Shown: one piece after another, positions 1-9,254 of the stretch
Layout: each line of letters opens with the position of its first letter
Position numbering within the stretch: the stretch's first letter is position 1
Origin: an uncultured Sulfitobacter sp.
Lineage (GTDB): Bacteria > Pseudomonadota > Alphaproteobacteria > Rhodobacterales > Rhodobacteraceae
Assembly: GCF_947497275.1 (NCBI RefSeq)
Contig: NZ_CANMFS010000006.1
Span: 186,001 to 250,000, forward strand
Direction of reading: 5' to 3'
Length of the DNA stretch: 64,000 nt
The notes under the pieces: generated by a model
Database searches by the model: none
Seen by the model: the letters and a program-made list of their open reading frames with translations, nothing else
Told to the model about the DNA's origin: nothing
Made by a program: the position numbers and the translations under genes

Positions 1-900
1 ACCCAGAAACTGCATCATCTCGATTGGTGTCGAAAAGGCGGAGTGCGTGGCGGGGGAAATACAGTCTATCCCCATCGATACATCGCGGGCTTCGGCGATT
101 TCCTCGGTAATCTTGGCCGCGGGCAGCATCCCGCCGTGACCCGGTTTGGCACCCTGCGACAGCTTCAACTCGATCATCTTGACCTGATCGCGACCCGCCT
201 GTTCTGCGAAGGTATCGGGATTGAACCGACCGTCCTTGGTGCGGCAGCCGAAATAGCCTGATCCAATCTCGTAAATCAGGTCGCCGCCGCCGTCGCGGTG
301 ATAGCGGCTGATGCCGCCCTCGCCCGTGTCGTGGGCGAATTGGCCCTTGGCGGCGCCCCTGTTCAGCGCCGAAATCGCATTGGCCGACAGGGAGCCAAAG
401 CTCATCGCGGAGATGTTGTAGATCGACGCGTTGTAGGGTTTCTTGCAATCCCTACCGCCGATGGTGATGCGGAAATCGGTGTCCCCGATCTGCACCGGTT
501 GTACCGAATGGGTTACCCAGCTGTATCCGCCGTCATAGACTCGCATCCGGGTGCCGAAGGGTCGTGCATCTTCCTGCCCCTTGGCACGTTGATAAACAAG
601 GCTGCGGGCATCGCGGCTGAACGGTTCCTCGTCCTGATCGCTCTCGATCAGGTATTGCCGGATTTCCGGCCTTACCCCCTCGAACAGGAAACGCATGTGT
701 CCCAGCACGGGATAGTTGCGCAGGATGGAGTGTTGCGGTTGGCGCACATCGTGCCATCCCAGTGCAGACAGCGCGCCGAAAAACACAAACGACAGCGCGA
801 ACCACCAAGACCAGATCAGCATCGCGAAAAAGCTGAGCACGGCGAGAACGACCACCCCGGCGAACGTGCTGTAGCGCGTGAAATTCGAGGGATCTGGCAT
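1..900 (-). CDS. FMN-binding glutamate synthase family protein (partial, 3' end beyond window)
   Basis: Reading the minus strand from the ATG at 900-898 gives 300 open codons that run off the left edge. Residues ~12-50 are strongly hydrophobic (VVVLAVLSFF, ALSFVFFGAL), so the protein carries an N-terminal membrane anchor. From residue ~150 it matches the FMN/glutamate-synthase central domain: YNISAMSFGSLSANAI, then a GEGGISRYH stretch, then KPGHGGMLPAAK, which are the conserved flavin-binding segments of GltB-like proteins. The classical GltB glutamine-amidotransferase domain is absent, so this is the short GltB-like family of uncertain reaction (glutamate synthase or another FMN-dependent amine/amide chemistry). 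A GGAG lies 7 bases before the ATG. It is transcribed away from the TRAP genes on its right, so the ~400 bp between them hold divergent promoters. The family is clear; the substrate is not. Confidence 0.85.
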   Translation of the reverse strand, partial: MPDPSNFTRYSTFAGVVVLAVLSFFAMLIWSWWFALSFVFFGALSALGWHDVRQPQHSILRNYPVLGHMRFLFEGVRPEIRQYLIESDQDEEPFSRDARSLVYQRAKGQEDARPFGTRMRVYDGGYSWVTHSVQPVQIGDTDFRITIGGRDCKKPYNASIYNISAMSFGSLSANAISALNRGAAKGQFAHDTGEGGISRYHRDGGGDLIYEIGSGYFGCRTKDGRFNPDTFAEQAGRDQVKMIELKLSQGAKPGHGGMLPAAKITEEIAEARDVSMGIDCISPATHSAFSTPIEMMQFLG

Positions 901-1296
901 GGGCGGCTCCGGTTCTGGGGTGCTTTCTAAAGTGCTCCGGTATAGAGCAAGTTAACGGCCCTTTTGGCAAGTTGCTTGCTGGCGACGGCGAGACAGAGGG
1001 AAACCCCGGAAAACGGCTCGCAAAGCATGTGACCGAGTTGCTGCTGCCGCTTAATAAATACGCAATTTCAATTGTTTGTCGGGATCAATCGCTGATGTGT
1101 AGAGATTGCTTGCTCAACACCTTAAAGCTGCATAGGCTGGTTTTACATTTCGGAACTTAATTGATTTCGAAACCGGAAGCAGTGCAGACAGGACGGTGCC
1201 CGGAATTATCGCGGCACCCTCTCTTTCGCCGCTTCCCGAGCCAGAGGAGGCAGCGATCAACGCTGATCCTGTAAGTAATAAAGGGAGAGTACCCAT
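901..1296. other. Divergent intergenic region (396 bp), no gene seen
   Basis: This stretch separates the minus-strand glutamate-synthase-like gene from the plus-strand TRAP operon and must hold both promoters. I see no coding frame with plausible codon use. It is relatively AT-rich between 1055 and 1165, which suits promoters, but I could not pick a convincing -35/-10 pair. The TRAP gene has a good ribosome binding site (GGGAG at 1283-1287). Confidence 0.5.
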
Positions 1297-2256
1297 ATGA
1301 AAATGTTCAAGACATTGGCTTTTGCCGGTGCGATGATTGCCGGTACGGCAGCTGTTGCGCAGGAAAAATTCATCACCATCGGCACCGGTGGCCAGACCGG
1401 CGTTTACTTTGTGGTCGGTCAATCCATCTGCCGTCTCGTCAACCGCGGTTCGGAAGAACACGGGCTGAAGTGTACCGCGCCATCCACGGGCGGTTCCATC
1501 GCGAACATCAACGCGATCAAGGCCGGTGACATGGACATGGGCGTGGCCCAGTCCGATTGGCAATATCATGCGTATAACGGCAGCTCTACGTTCGAGGGTG
1601 ACAAGTTCGACAACCTGCGCGCGGTGTTCTCCGTGCACGGCGAGCCGTTCAACGTGATTGCGCGCAAGGACAGCGGTATCAAGACGTTCGACGATCTCAA
1701 GGGCAAGCGCGTCAACATCGGCAACCCCGGCTCCGGCCAGCGTGCAACGATGGAAGTCGTGATGAACGCAAAGGGCTGGACGCTGGACGATTTCGCGCTG
1801 GCATCCGAGCTGAAGCCGGCGGAGCAGGCGGCGGCGTTGGGCGACAACAAAGTCGATGCGATCATCTATACCGTCGGGCACCCGAACGGGTCCATCCAGG
1901 AAGCGGTATCGACGATCGACGCGGAACTGGTTTCGGTCGAGGGACCTGAAATTCAGGGTCTGATCGACGAGAACCCGTTCTATGCGGCAGCGACCGTTCC
2001 CGGCGGCATGTACAAAGGGACAGACAGCGACGTGAACACCTTTGGTGTGAAAGCGACGTTCGTGACATCTGCAGATGTGCCGGAAGATGTTGTCTATGAG
2101 ACCGTGAAGGCGGTGTTCGACAACTTTGACCGGTTCAAGCGCCTGCACCCTGCATTCGAGAACCTTAAGGAAGAAGACATGATCAGCGCCGGCCTGTCCG
2201 CGCCGCTGCATGACGGTGCTGCAAAGTACTACAAAGAGCGCGGCTGGATCGAATAA
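1297..2256 (+). CDS. TAXI-family TRAP transporter solute-binding protein
   Basis: Periplasmic substrate-binding component of a TRAP transporter, 319 residues, the usual size. Residues 1-21 are a signal peptide (MKMFKTLAFAGAMIAG, Ala-Val-Ala cleavage site before Gln22). The mature start (ITIGTGGQTGVYF) is the TAXI hallmark, followed by STGGSIANINAIKAGDMDMG and a QSDWQYHAY segment that lines the ligand pocket in relatives such as the Thermus glutamate-binding TAXI protein. GGGAG sits 9 bases before the ATG. The fused membrane subunit follows after a 117-bp gap that contains a strong stem-loop. TAXI proteins bind amino acids or small carboxylates, but the ligand cannot be read from sequence. The downstream amino-acid decarboxylase and nitrilase suggest a nitrogenous ligand (inference). 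Confidence 0.93.
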   Translation: MKMFKTLAFAGAMIAGTAAVAQEKFITIGTGGQTGVYFVVGQSICRLVNRGSEEHGLKCTAPSTGGSIANINAIKAGDMDMGVAQSDWQYHAYNGSSTFEGDKFDNLRAVFSVHGEPFNVIARKDSGIKTFDDLKGKRVNIGNPGSGQRATMEVVMNAKGWTLDDFALASELKPAEQAAALGDNKVDAIIYTVGHPNGSIQEAVSTIDAELVSVEGPEIQGLIDENPFYAAATVPGGMYKGTDSDVNTFGVKATFVTSADVPEDVVYETVKAVFDNFDRFKRLHPAFENLKEEDMISAGLSAPLHDGAAKYYKERGWIE

Positions 2257-2275
2257 GCCACGCGTTTCAGATACT

Positions 2276-2302
2276 GATGGCGGCGCTTTGCGTGCCGCCA
2301 TC
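2276..2302 (+). terminator. Intercistronic stem-loop between TRAP binding protein and permease
   Basis: A perfect 9-bp inverted repeat (GATGGCGGC at 2276-2284, GCCGCCATC at 2294-2302) with a 9-base loop begins 20 bases after the stop codon of the binding-protein gene. There is no T-run after it, so it is more likely a transcript-end stabiliser or partial attenuator than a full terminator. Such an element would leave more message for the periplasmic protein than for the permease. Confidence 0.6.
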
Positions 2303-2373
2303 GTGATGGCCAGCGATGCTTGGCCACAAAAATGCACGCGCGCAAAGTGCGGCACGCAACGGGGATGATTGCG

Positions 2374-5124
2374 ATGACAGATAAAGACCAACAACAAGCA
2401 GCCGCCGTCGAAGCAGCTGCTGCGGGACATGGCGGATTGAACCAGACGGAGCTTGACGAGCTTGTCGCCTCCTCCGACACAGGTGGACGTGCAGTCGCCG
2501 GACCGGTTGGTTTGTTCCTGATGCTTGTGGCCCTCGCGTGGTCCCTGTTCCAGCTTTATATCGCGTCGCCCTTCGGACTTTTCAACGACACACTCGCGCG
2601 ATCAATTCACCTTGGTTTTGCTGTTTTCCTCGGCATTCTCGCATTTCCTGCGGCACGGACGAAATTCCAGCTTGCACTTGGGGTGATCGTGCCGCTGGCA
2701 CTTGCCGCGCTGTTCATGATCAGCGCAAAGGACGGCACCGCGACGTGGTGGATCCCGATCCCTGCGATCGCCGTTGCCGCCACCGTCGTGCTCGGCTCGC
2801 CCAAGAATTACATCCCCGTGTGGGAGTGGATTCTCGGATTTGCCGCTGCCGGTTCGGCGCTGTATCTCTTCTTCTTCTACCGCGAAATCGCCGACCGGGT
2901 CGGCGCTCCGATCACGCAGGATTATGTCGTCGCCGTGATCGGCATCCTGTGCCTGCTCGAAGCGACACGCCGCGCGCTTGGGCCTGCGCTGATGATCGTG
3001 GCTTCGGTCTTTCTGATGTACACCGTGCTTGGCCCCAATATGCCGAGCATCATCGCGCACAAGGGCAATTCGCTCTCTGAGATTGTCAACCACCAGTGGA
3101 TCACGACCGAAGGTGTGTTCGGTATCGCTTTGGGCGTGTCGACCTCGTTTGTGTTTCTCTTCGTTTTGTTCGGCTCCCTGTTGGACCGTGCGGGTGCGGG
3201 CAACTATTTCATTCAGGTCGCGTTCAGCCTCATGGGCCACATGAAGGGCGGACCGGCAAAGGCTGCTGTTGTGTCCTCGGCCATGACGGGTCTGATTTCA
3301 GGCTCTTCCATCGCCAACGTGGTGACGACGGGGACGTTCACGATCCCGCTGATGAAAAAGGTCGGGTTCTCGTCCGAAAAGGCGGGTGCTGTCGAAGTGG
3401 CGTCGTCGGTCAACGGACAGATCATGCCGCCGGTGATGGGGGCCGCAGCCTTTTTGATGGTCGAATATGTCGGGATTCCGTATTTTGATGTGGTCAAACA
3501 TGCGTTCCTGCCTGCTGTCATCTCGTACATCGCCCTTGTCTACATCGTGCACCTCGAAGCGATGAAGGCGGGGATGGAAGGCCTGCCGCGCCCGGTTCCG
3601 GCAAAGCCATGGTTGGCATGGCTGATGTCTATCGCGTTCACCATTGCGGTGATCTGCGGGCTGAGCTTTGCGGTCTATTACCTCATGGGGTGGATCCGTC
3701 CGGCATTCCCGGAAACGGCGGGTTACATCATCTTCGTCTTCCTGTCGGCTGTGTACATCGGGCTGCTTTATGTCGCCTCGAAGGAAGAGCCGCTGGAGTT
3801 GGATGACCCGAACGAGCCGGTGACGCGGCTGCCGCTGCCGGGACCGACCGTTCGGTCCGGTCTGCATTTCATCCTGCCGGTTGTCGTGCTGGTCTGGGCA
3901 CTGATGGTGGACCGCCTGTCGCCGGGTCTGTCCGCGTTCTGGGCGACTTCCTATATGGTGTTCATCCTTGTGACCCAGCGTCCTCTGATGGCAATGTTCC
4001 GTGGGCAGAGCCGGTTTGCAACGGATGTGAAAGACGGCCTGCTTGACCTGATCGACGGTTTGGTGACCGGGGCACGCAACATGATCGGCATCGGTATCGC
4101 CACGGCGACCGCAGGTATCATCGTGGGCGTCGTCAGCCAGACGGGCGTTGGTGCGGCCCTTGCCGATGTGGTCGAAGTGCTGTCGGGCGGCAACATCCTT
4201 GCCATTCTCGCGCTGACGGCGGTTCTTTCGCTGATCCTGGGTATGGGGCTGCCGACCACGGCAAACTATATCGTCGTGTCCGCGCTGCTTGCGCCGGTGA
4301 TCGTGACGCTGGGCCAGCAAAACGGGCTGATCGTGCCGCTGATCGCGGTGCACCTGTTCGTGTTTTACTTCGGGATCATGGCGGATGTGACGCCACCTGT
4401 GGGCCTCGCCTCGTTCGCGGCGGCGGCCGTGTCGGGCGGCGATCCGATCAAGACAGGTGTTGTGGCGTTCTTCTACAGCTTGCGCACCGCCGCGCTGCCG
4501 TTCCTGTTCATCTTCAACACCGAGCTTTTGCTGATCAACGTCAGTTGGATACAGGGTATCTTTGTCTTCATTGTCGCGACCATCGCGATGCTTCTGTTCG
4601 CGGCGGCAACGCAGGGATGGTTCCTTGCCAAGAACCGGTTCTATGAGACGATAGCCTTGCTGCTGATCGCGTTCACCCTGTTCCGTCCCGGTTTCTGGAT
4701 GGACATGGTATCACCGCCCTATACCGAAGCCGAGCCGACCGAAATCGCGCAGGCGGCGGCCGACACCCCGGCGGGAGAGCCTTTGCGCCTGCGGGTGTCC
4801 GGAGTCAATGATCTGGGCGATCCGCTTGAATTCGTGGCTCTCTTGCCCATCGGCGAAGGCGCGACGGGCGAGGAGAAGCTGGAGAACGCTGGTCTGATGT
4901 TCCGCGACGATGGGGGCAAGATGATCATCGACGATGTGTCGTTCAATTCACCGGCGCAGAATGCGGGGCTGGATTGGGATCAGGAGGTGCTGCGCGTTCT
5001 CAAACCCGAGCCGCAGCCGAGCAAGTACCTGATGTTCATTCCGGCACTTTTGCTGCTCGCGGGTATCGTAATGCTTCAACGGAGGCGCAGCGGACGCGCA
5101 CCGCGCGAGACAGCGGTTGCATAA
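2374..5124 (+). CDS. TRAP transporter fused permease (4TM-12TM), DUF3394 C-terminus
   Basis: Inner-membrane subunit of the TAXI-TRAP system with the small (DctQ-like) and large (DctM-like) subunits fused, 916 residues from this start. The large-subunit signature motifs are clear: SGSSIANVVTTGTFTIP, GQIMPPVMGAAAF, LGMGLPTTANYIVVS and ADVTPPVGLASFAAAA. The last ~200 residues form the DUF3394 extension seen in TAXI permeases, including a PDZ-like SPAQNAGLDWDQEV loop and a final membrane helix (YLMFIPALLLLAGIV). In-frame ATGs also lie at 2320 and 2365; I chose 2374 because GGGG at 2361-2364 is the best-spaced ribosome site. Transport is expected to be ion-gradient driven. It forms one operon with the binding protein, probably continuing into the enzyme genes downstream. 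Confidence 0.93.
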   Translation: MTDKDQQQAAAVEAAAAGHGGLNQTELDELVASSDTGGRAVAGPVGLFLMLVALAWSLFQLYIASPFGLFNDTLARSIHLGFAVFLGILAFPAARTKFQLALGVIVPLALAALFMISAKDGTATWWIPIPAIAVAATVVLGSPKNYIPVWEWILGFAAAGSALYLFFFYREIADRVGAPITQDYVVAVIGILCLLEATRRALGPALMIVASVFLMYTVLGPNMPSIIAHKGNSLSEIVNHQWITTEGVFGIALGVSTSFVFLFVLFGSLLDRAGAGNYFIQVAFSLMGHMKGGPAKAAVVSSAMTGLISGSSIANVVTTGTFTIPLMKKVGFSSEKAGAVEVASSVNGQIMPPVMGAAAFLMVEYVGIPYFDVVKHAFLPAVISYIALVYIVHLEAMKAGMEGLPRPVPAKPWLAWLMSIAFTIAVICGLSFAVYYLMGWIRPAFPETAGYIIFVFLSAVYIGLLYVASKEEPLELDDPNEPVTRLPLPGPTVRSGLHFILPVVVLVWALMVDRLSPGLSAFWATSYMVFILVTQRPLMAMFRGQSRFATDVKDGLLDLIDGLVTGARNMIGIGIATATAGIIVGVVSQTGVGAALADVVEVLSGGNILAILALTAVLSLILGMGLPTTANYIVVSALLAPVIVTLGQQNGLIVPLIAVHLFVFYFGIMADVTPPVGLASFAAAAVSGGDPIKTGVVAFFYSLRTAALPFLFIFNTELLLINVSWIQGIFVFIVATIAMLLFAAATQGWFLAKNRFYETIALLLIAFTLFRPGFWMDMVSPPYTEAEPTEIAQAAADTPAGEPLRLRVSGVNDLGDPLEFVALLPIGEGATGEEKLENAGLMFRDDGGKMIIDDVSFNSPAQNAGLDWDQEVLRVLKPEPQPSKYLMFIPALLLLAGIVMLQRRRSGRAPRETAVA

Positions 5125-5262
5125 GATCACGCGCGTGGGGATGCCATATCTGCTTTACGAAAGTGTTACGTCAAACTGCGGAGAAGGCCGTTTCGCTTTG
5201 CACGCAAAGGGCGTAAGCACTTCGTCAAACGGCCGCTGCCGTATGATATGGAGTGAACAGAT

Positions 5263-6393
5263 ATGACACCTTTCGCAATCGCAGGCGTGCAGATGCACGT
5301 CGCCGCCTTGCATTCGAACGTCGATGGCATGATTCACCGCCTCGACATTCTGATGGCACGGTTCCCCTGGACGCAGATGGTCCTGTTTTCCGAGCTGGCG
5401 CCTTTCGGGCCGCTGGATCAATACGCCCTGCCACCCGAAAACGACGCGCTTGAACGCTTTCAGGAAGCGGCGCGCAAGCACCGTGTCTGGCTGATACCGG
5501 GGTCGATGTTCATCACGGACCCCGACGATGGCCGCATCTACAATACCTCCGTCGTGATCAACCCGGAGGGCGAGATCATCCGGCGTTACGCCAAGATGTT
5601 CCCGTTCCGCCCCTACGAATCGGGCATTGCGGCGGGGACCGATTTTTGTGTGTTCGACGTGCCCCAAGTAGGCCGGTTCGGCCTTTCGATCTGTTACGAC
5701 ATGTGGTTCCCCGAAACCACGCGCCAGCTTACCAGCCAGGGTGTTGAAGTGCTGTTGCACCCTGTTTTGACCGGTACGACCGACCGTGACGCCGAACTGG
5801 CGATTGCGCGCGCGACCGCAGCGCAGTTCCAGTGCTACGTTATCGACGTGAACGGTCTTGGCGCAGGTGGTGTGGGTAAATCCTGCGTCGTGGACCCGAC
5901 GTCGATGGTGCTGCACCAGTCGGCGGGGCAGGAGGATATGTTCCCGATCGAGGTAGATCTCGATATGGTTCGCCGCCAGCGCGAGACGGGCATGAAGGGG
6001 CTGGGCCAGGTCCTGAAAAGCTTCCGCGACCGGTCCACGGATTTCTCGGTCTACGACCGCAGCAGTGGCACGGACAATTACCTCAAGACTCTCGGCCCGC
6101 TGGCCGTGCCGTTCCAAGGCACGACGGCTGGTCTGGAAACGACAGCACCGGCGATGCGGGTGCCACGGGTCGATTCCTTTCCCGGTCAGGATTCGCTGCC
6201 CGGGTTTGCTCACAAGGTACCGCCCGCGTTTGCGCCGGAACCCTTGCCCAATCCTACTGCCGGAACGGCGACGCCACCGGCCCCAGAACCCGAAGCCGCC
6301 GCCGTGCCAGCGGCGGCAGCCCCCAACCCGCCCGTCCGTCCCGGCGTTTTAACAGGTACGACCAATCACGATAACGATTCATCCAGCGGCTGA
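5263..6393 (+). CDS. Nitrilase-superfamily carbon-nitrogen hydrolase
   Basis: Cytoplasmic hydrolase of amides, carbamoyl groups or nitriles, 376 residues. The catalytic triad is visible: Glu44 in FSELAPFG, Lys111 in RRYAKMFPF and Cys144 in LSICYDMWFPE. The core ends near residue 300; the remaining ~75 residues are a Pro/Ala-rich, apparently disordered tail, unusual for this family, which normally stops near 270-310. A GGAG lies 10 bases before the ATG. It sits 138 bp after the TRAP permease and 84 bp before a basic-amino-acid decarboxylase. By context an N-carbamoylputrescine amidase or omega-amidase type role is possible, but the sequence alone does not fix the substrate. Confidence 0.88.
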   Translation: MTPFAIAGVQMHVAALHSNVDGMIHRLDILMARFPWTQMVLFSELAPFGPLDQYALPPENDALERFQEAARKHRVWLIPGSMFITDPDDGRIYNTSVVINPEGEIIRRYAKMFPFRPYESGIAAGTDFCVFDVPQVGRFGLSICYDMWFPETTRQLTSQGVEVLLHPVLTGTTDRDAELAIARATAAQFQCYVIDVNGLGAGGVGKSCVVDPTSMVLHQSAGQEDMFPIEVDLDMVRRQRETGMKGLGQVLKSFRDRSTDFSVYDRSSGTDNYLKTLGPLAVPFQGTTAGLETTAPAMRVPRVDSFPGQDSLPGFAHKVPPAFAPEPLPNPTAGTATPPAPEPEAAAVPAAAAPNPPVRPGVLTGTTNHDNDSSSG

Positions 6394-6477
6394 GCGGTTG
6401 CTGCGCGGAGGAGGGAGGCATCCTTCCCCCGCACCTCATGTCGAACGCTCAGCCGTGCAAAGCGCGGAGAACCACCG

Positions 6478-9225
6478 ATGCATTCCATGAGTAACTATTC
6501 TTCGGCAATTCAGTTGCGGTCCGACCGCTGGAGCGCGCTACGGGAAGCCACGAGCGCGCTGACCCGCAATCCAAGTGCCGCCGAATCCGCGTCACAGCGC
6601 AGCACCGTCGAGGAGTTGTTCGATTCGCTGTCCACCATGGAAGCCTACTGGGCCTTTCCGGGTATCACCGCGTTCAACCAGATCCGGCGTCATTACGACC
6701 AGGGCAAGATTGACGACGTCAGTTTTGCAGTTGCCCGCATCACGCGGGCATTGACCACCGGTGCGTACCGGCGCCGTTCGATCCCGCTGGAGCGCGACAG
6801 CGTCGATCAGGATGAACAGGACGACGAGGCACACCACAGCCCCGAAATGCGCGCGTTGTCCAAGCCCTATTTCGAAGTCCTGATCGTCGACAGTGTGAAC
6901 GAGCATCAGGAACGGTGGCTGAAATCGAACGTCACGTCGATGCGCCGCCCCGAAGACCCGTTCATCTACGAAGCGGTCGTGGTGCCGTCGATCGAGGACG
7001 CGCTGATCGCTGTTTTGTTCAACCACAATATTCAGGCCATCGTCGTGCGCCCCGGTCTGACGCTGCATTCCGAACTGGTCGAGGAAATCCTGACCCGCTA
7101 TCTGGCGCGTGCCGGCGGGCGCAATGAGATCGACGCGATCCTGCCCGAAAACTACGGCCCGGAACTGTGCCGGATGATCGCGCGTGTGCGCCCCGAACTG
7201 GACGCATATCTGGTTACTGAACGGTCGGTCGAGGATATCGCGGGACTGGATCTTGGGATTTGCCGGCGCGTTTTCTACAACTCCGAAGATTTCATGGAGC
7301 TGCACCTGAACATCCTGCGCGGTGTGCAGGCGCGCAACAAGACGCCGTTCTTCACCGCTCTGGTGGAATATTCCAAGCAGCCGACGGGCGTTTTCCACGC
7401 GATGCCGATCAGCCGCGGGAAATCGATCACGCGGTCGCACTGGATTCAGGACATGGGCGCGTTTTACGGGCCAAATATCTTCCTTGCGGAAACCTCCGCC
7501 ACGTCCGGCGGGCTCGATAGCCTTCTGGAACCTGTGGGGCCGATCAAACAGGCGCAGGAGCTTGCCTCGCGCGCGTTCGGGTCGAAACAGACGTTTTTCG
7601 CCACCAACGGAACATCCACCTGTAACAAGATCGTCGTGCAGGCGTTGCTGAAACCCGGCGATATCGTGCTGGTGGACCGTGATTGTCACAAGTCGCATCA
7701 CTACGGCATGGTGCTCGCCGGGGCACACGTCAGCTATCTCGACAGCTATCCGCTCAGCAAATATTCGATGTACGGCGCGGTGCCGCTGTCGGAAATGAAA
7801 GAGCGGTTGCTGGAGCTGAAGGCGCAGGGCAAGCTGGATCGCGTGCGGATGCTGTTGCTGACGAACTGTACCTTCGACGGGCTTGTCTACAACGTCGAGC
7901 GGGTGATGCAGGAATGTCTGGCGATCAAGCCGGACCTGATTTTCCTATGGGACGAGGCGTGGTTCGCCTTTGCCCGGTTCAATCCGACCTACCGCCAGCG
8001 GACCGGCATGAACGCGGCGAACGTGCTGCGTGCGAAGCTCAAGACTGACGCGCACCGCGAAGCCTATGAGAAGCAGCAGGAGGAGTTGAAGGACGCGGAT
8101 CACGAAACGCTGATGAAGACGCGGCTGATCGCGTCGCCTTCGGCGCGCGTGCGGGTCTATTCCACGCAATCGACCCACAAGACGCTGACGTCGCTGCGGC
8201 AGGGGTCGATGATTCACGTCAACGATCAGGACTTCAAAGGCGAGGTGGAGCAATCGTTCCACGAGGCGTACATGACGCATACGTCGACCTCGCCCAACTA
8301 TCAGATCATCGCCTCTCTCGATGTCGGGCGTCGTCAGGTCGAGTTGGAAGGCTTCGAATTCGTCCAGCGCCAGATCGAGGCCGCGATGTCGATGCGGCGG
8401 GCGATCTCGGATCATCCGCTGTTGCAGAAGTATTTCCAGGTATTGACGGCGGGCGACATGATCCCTGAGGAGCACCGCGAAAGCGGCGTGACCAGCTATT
8501 ACGATGCCGAACAGGGCTGGACCGATCTGTGGGACTGCTGGGAGCGCGACGAGTTCGTGCTGGACGCCAGCCGCGTGACGCTTCTGGTCGGTGGCACCGG
8601 CTGGGACGGCGACACGTTCAAGAACAAGGTGTTGATGGATAAATACGGCATCCAGATCAACAAGACCTCGCGCAATACCGTCTTGTTCATGACCAACATC
8701 GGCACCACGCGGTCCAGCGTCGCGTACCTGATCGAGGTTCTCGTCGAGATTGCGAAATCGCTCGACGATCTCATTGACGATGCGTCCGGGATGGAAAAGC
8801 TGTCGTTTGACAGGCGGGTGAAGGGGTTGTTGGAAACGTACCCGCCACTGCCCGATTTCAGCCGCTTCCACGAGGCCTTTGTCGATCACGACGATGCCAA
8901 GGAAGGCGATATCCGCTCGGCGTTCTTTCTCGCCTACGACGAGAAGAACTGCGACTATCTCGAGCTTGACGGCTCACTGAAAGCAGCGATGGACCGTGGC
9001 GAGACAATTGTTTCTACAAGCTTTGTCATCCCGTACCCGCCCGGTTTTCCCATTCTCGTGCCCGGTCAGGTGGTCAGTCAGGAAATCCTGAGCTTCATGC
9101 GCGCGCTCGACGTGAGCGAGATCCACGGATACCGGCCCGATCTGGGCTTGCGGGTCTTTACACAGAAGTCGCTGGCAGGTCTCGCGCCGAAGGCGAAAAA
9201 ACCTTCCAAAAAAGCCACAGCTTGA
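6478..9225 (+). CDS. Orn/Lys/Arg decarboxylase family PLP enzyme
   Basis: Fold-type I PLP decarboxylase of the biodegradative arginine/lysine/ornithine type, 915 residues, longer than the ~710-760 of AdiA, CadA or SpeF. Residues ~125-220 form the N-terminal response-regulator-like wing (EVLIVDSVNEHQER). The PLP domain follows with TNGTSTCNKIV, VDRDCHKSHHYG and DEAWFAFARF, and the Schiff-base lysine is Lys568 in STQSTHKTLTSL. The C-terminal domain ends with PYPPGFPILVPGQ. An SD (GGAGA) precedes the ATG at 6478; a second ATG lies at 6487. It would decarboxylate a basic amino acid to a polyamine (agmatine, cadaverine or putrescine). Its placement between a nitrilase and an ATP-grasp ligase suggests a biosynthetic or catabolic pathway rather than acid resistance. 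Substrate unresolved. Confidence 0.92.
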   Translation: MHSMSNYSSAIQLRSDRWSALREATSALTRNPSAAESASQRSTVEELFDSLSTMEAYWAFPGITAFNQIRRHYDQGKIDDVSFAVARITRALTTGAYRRRSIPLERDSVDQDEQDDEAHHSPEMRALSKPYFEVLIVDSVNEHQERWLKSNVTSMRRPEDPFIYEAVVVPSIEDALIAVLFNHNIQAIVVRPGLTLHSELVEEILTRYLARAGGRNEIDAILPENYGPELCRMIARVRPELDAYLVTERSVEDIAGLDLGICRRVFYNSEDFMELHLNILRGVQARNKTPFFTALVEYSKQPTGVFHAMPISRGKSITRSHWIQDMGAFYGPNIFLAETSATSGGLDSLLEPVGPIKQAQELASRAFGSKQTFFATNGTSTCNKIVVQALLKPGDIVLVDRDCHKSHHYGMVLAGAHVSYLDSYPLSKYSMYGAVPLSEMKERLLELKAQGKLDRVRMLLLTNCTFDGLVYNVERVMQECLAIKPDLIFLWDEAWFAFARFNPTYRQRTGMNAANVLRAKLKTDAHREAYEKQQEELKDADHETLMKTRLIASPSARVRVYSTQSTHKTLTSLRQGSMIHVNDQDFKGEVEQSFHEAYMTHTSTSPNYQIIASLDVGRRQVELEGFEFVQRQIEAAMSMRRAISDHPLLQKYFQVLTAGDMIPEEHRESGVTSYYDAEQGWTDLWDCWERDEFVLDASRVTLLVGGTGWDGDTFKNKVLMDKYGIQINKTSRNTVLFMTNIGTTRSSVAYLIEVLVEIAKSLDDLIDDASGMEKLSFDRRVKGLLETYPPLPDFSRFHEAFVDHDDAKEGDIRSAFFLAYDEKNCDYLELDGSLKAAMDRGETIVSTSFVIPYPPGFPILVPGQVVSQEILSFMRALDVSEIHGYRPDLGLRVFTQKSLAGLAPKAKKPSKKATA

Positions 9226-9254
9226 AAGACAATTGAAAGAAAAGGAGCACCAAC

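Noticed and set aside
533..970. 145-codon minus-strand frame at 533-970
   Set aside because: Out of frame with the real glutamate-synthase-like gene (1-900 minus), which carries the family motifs.
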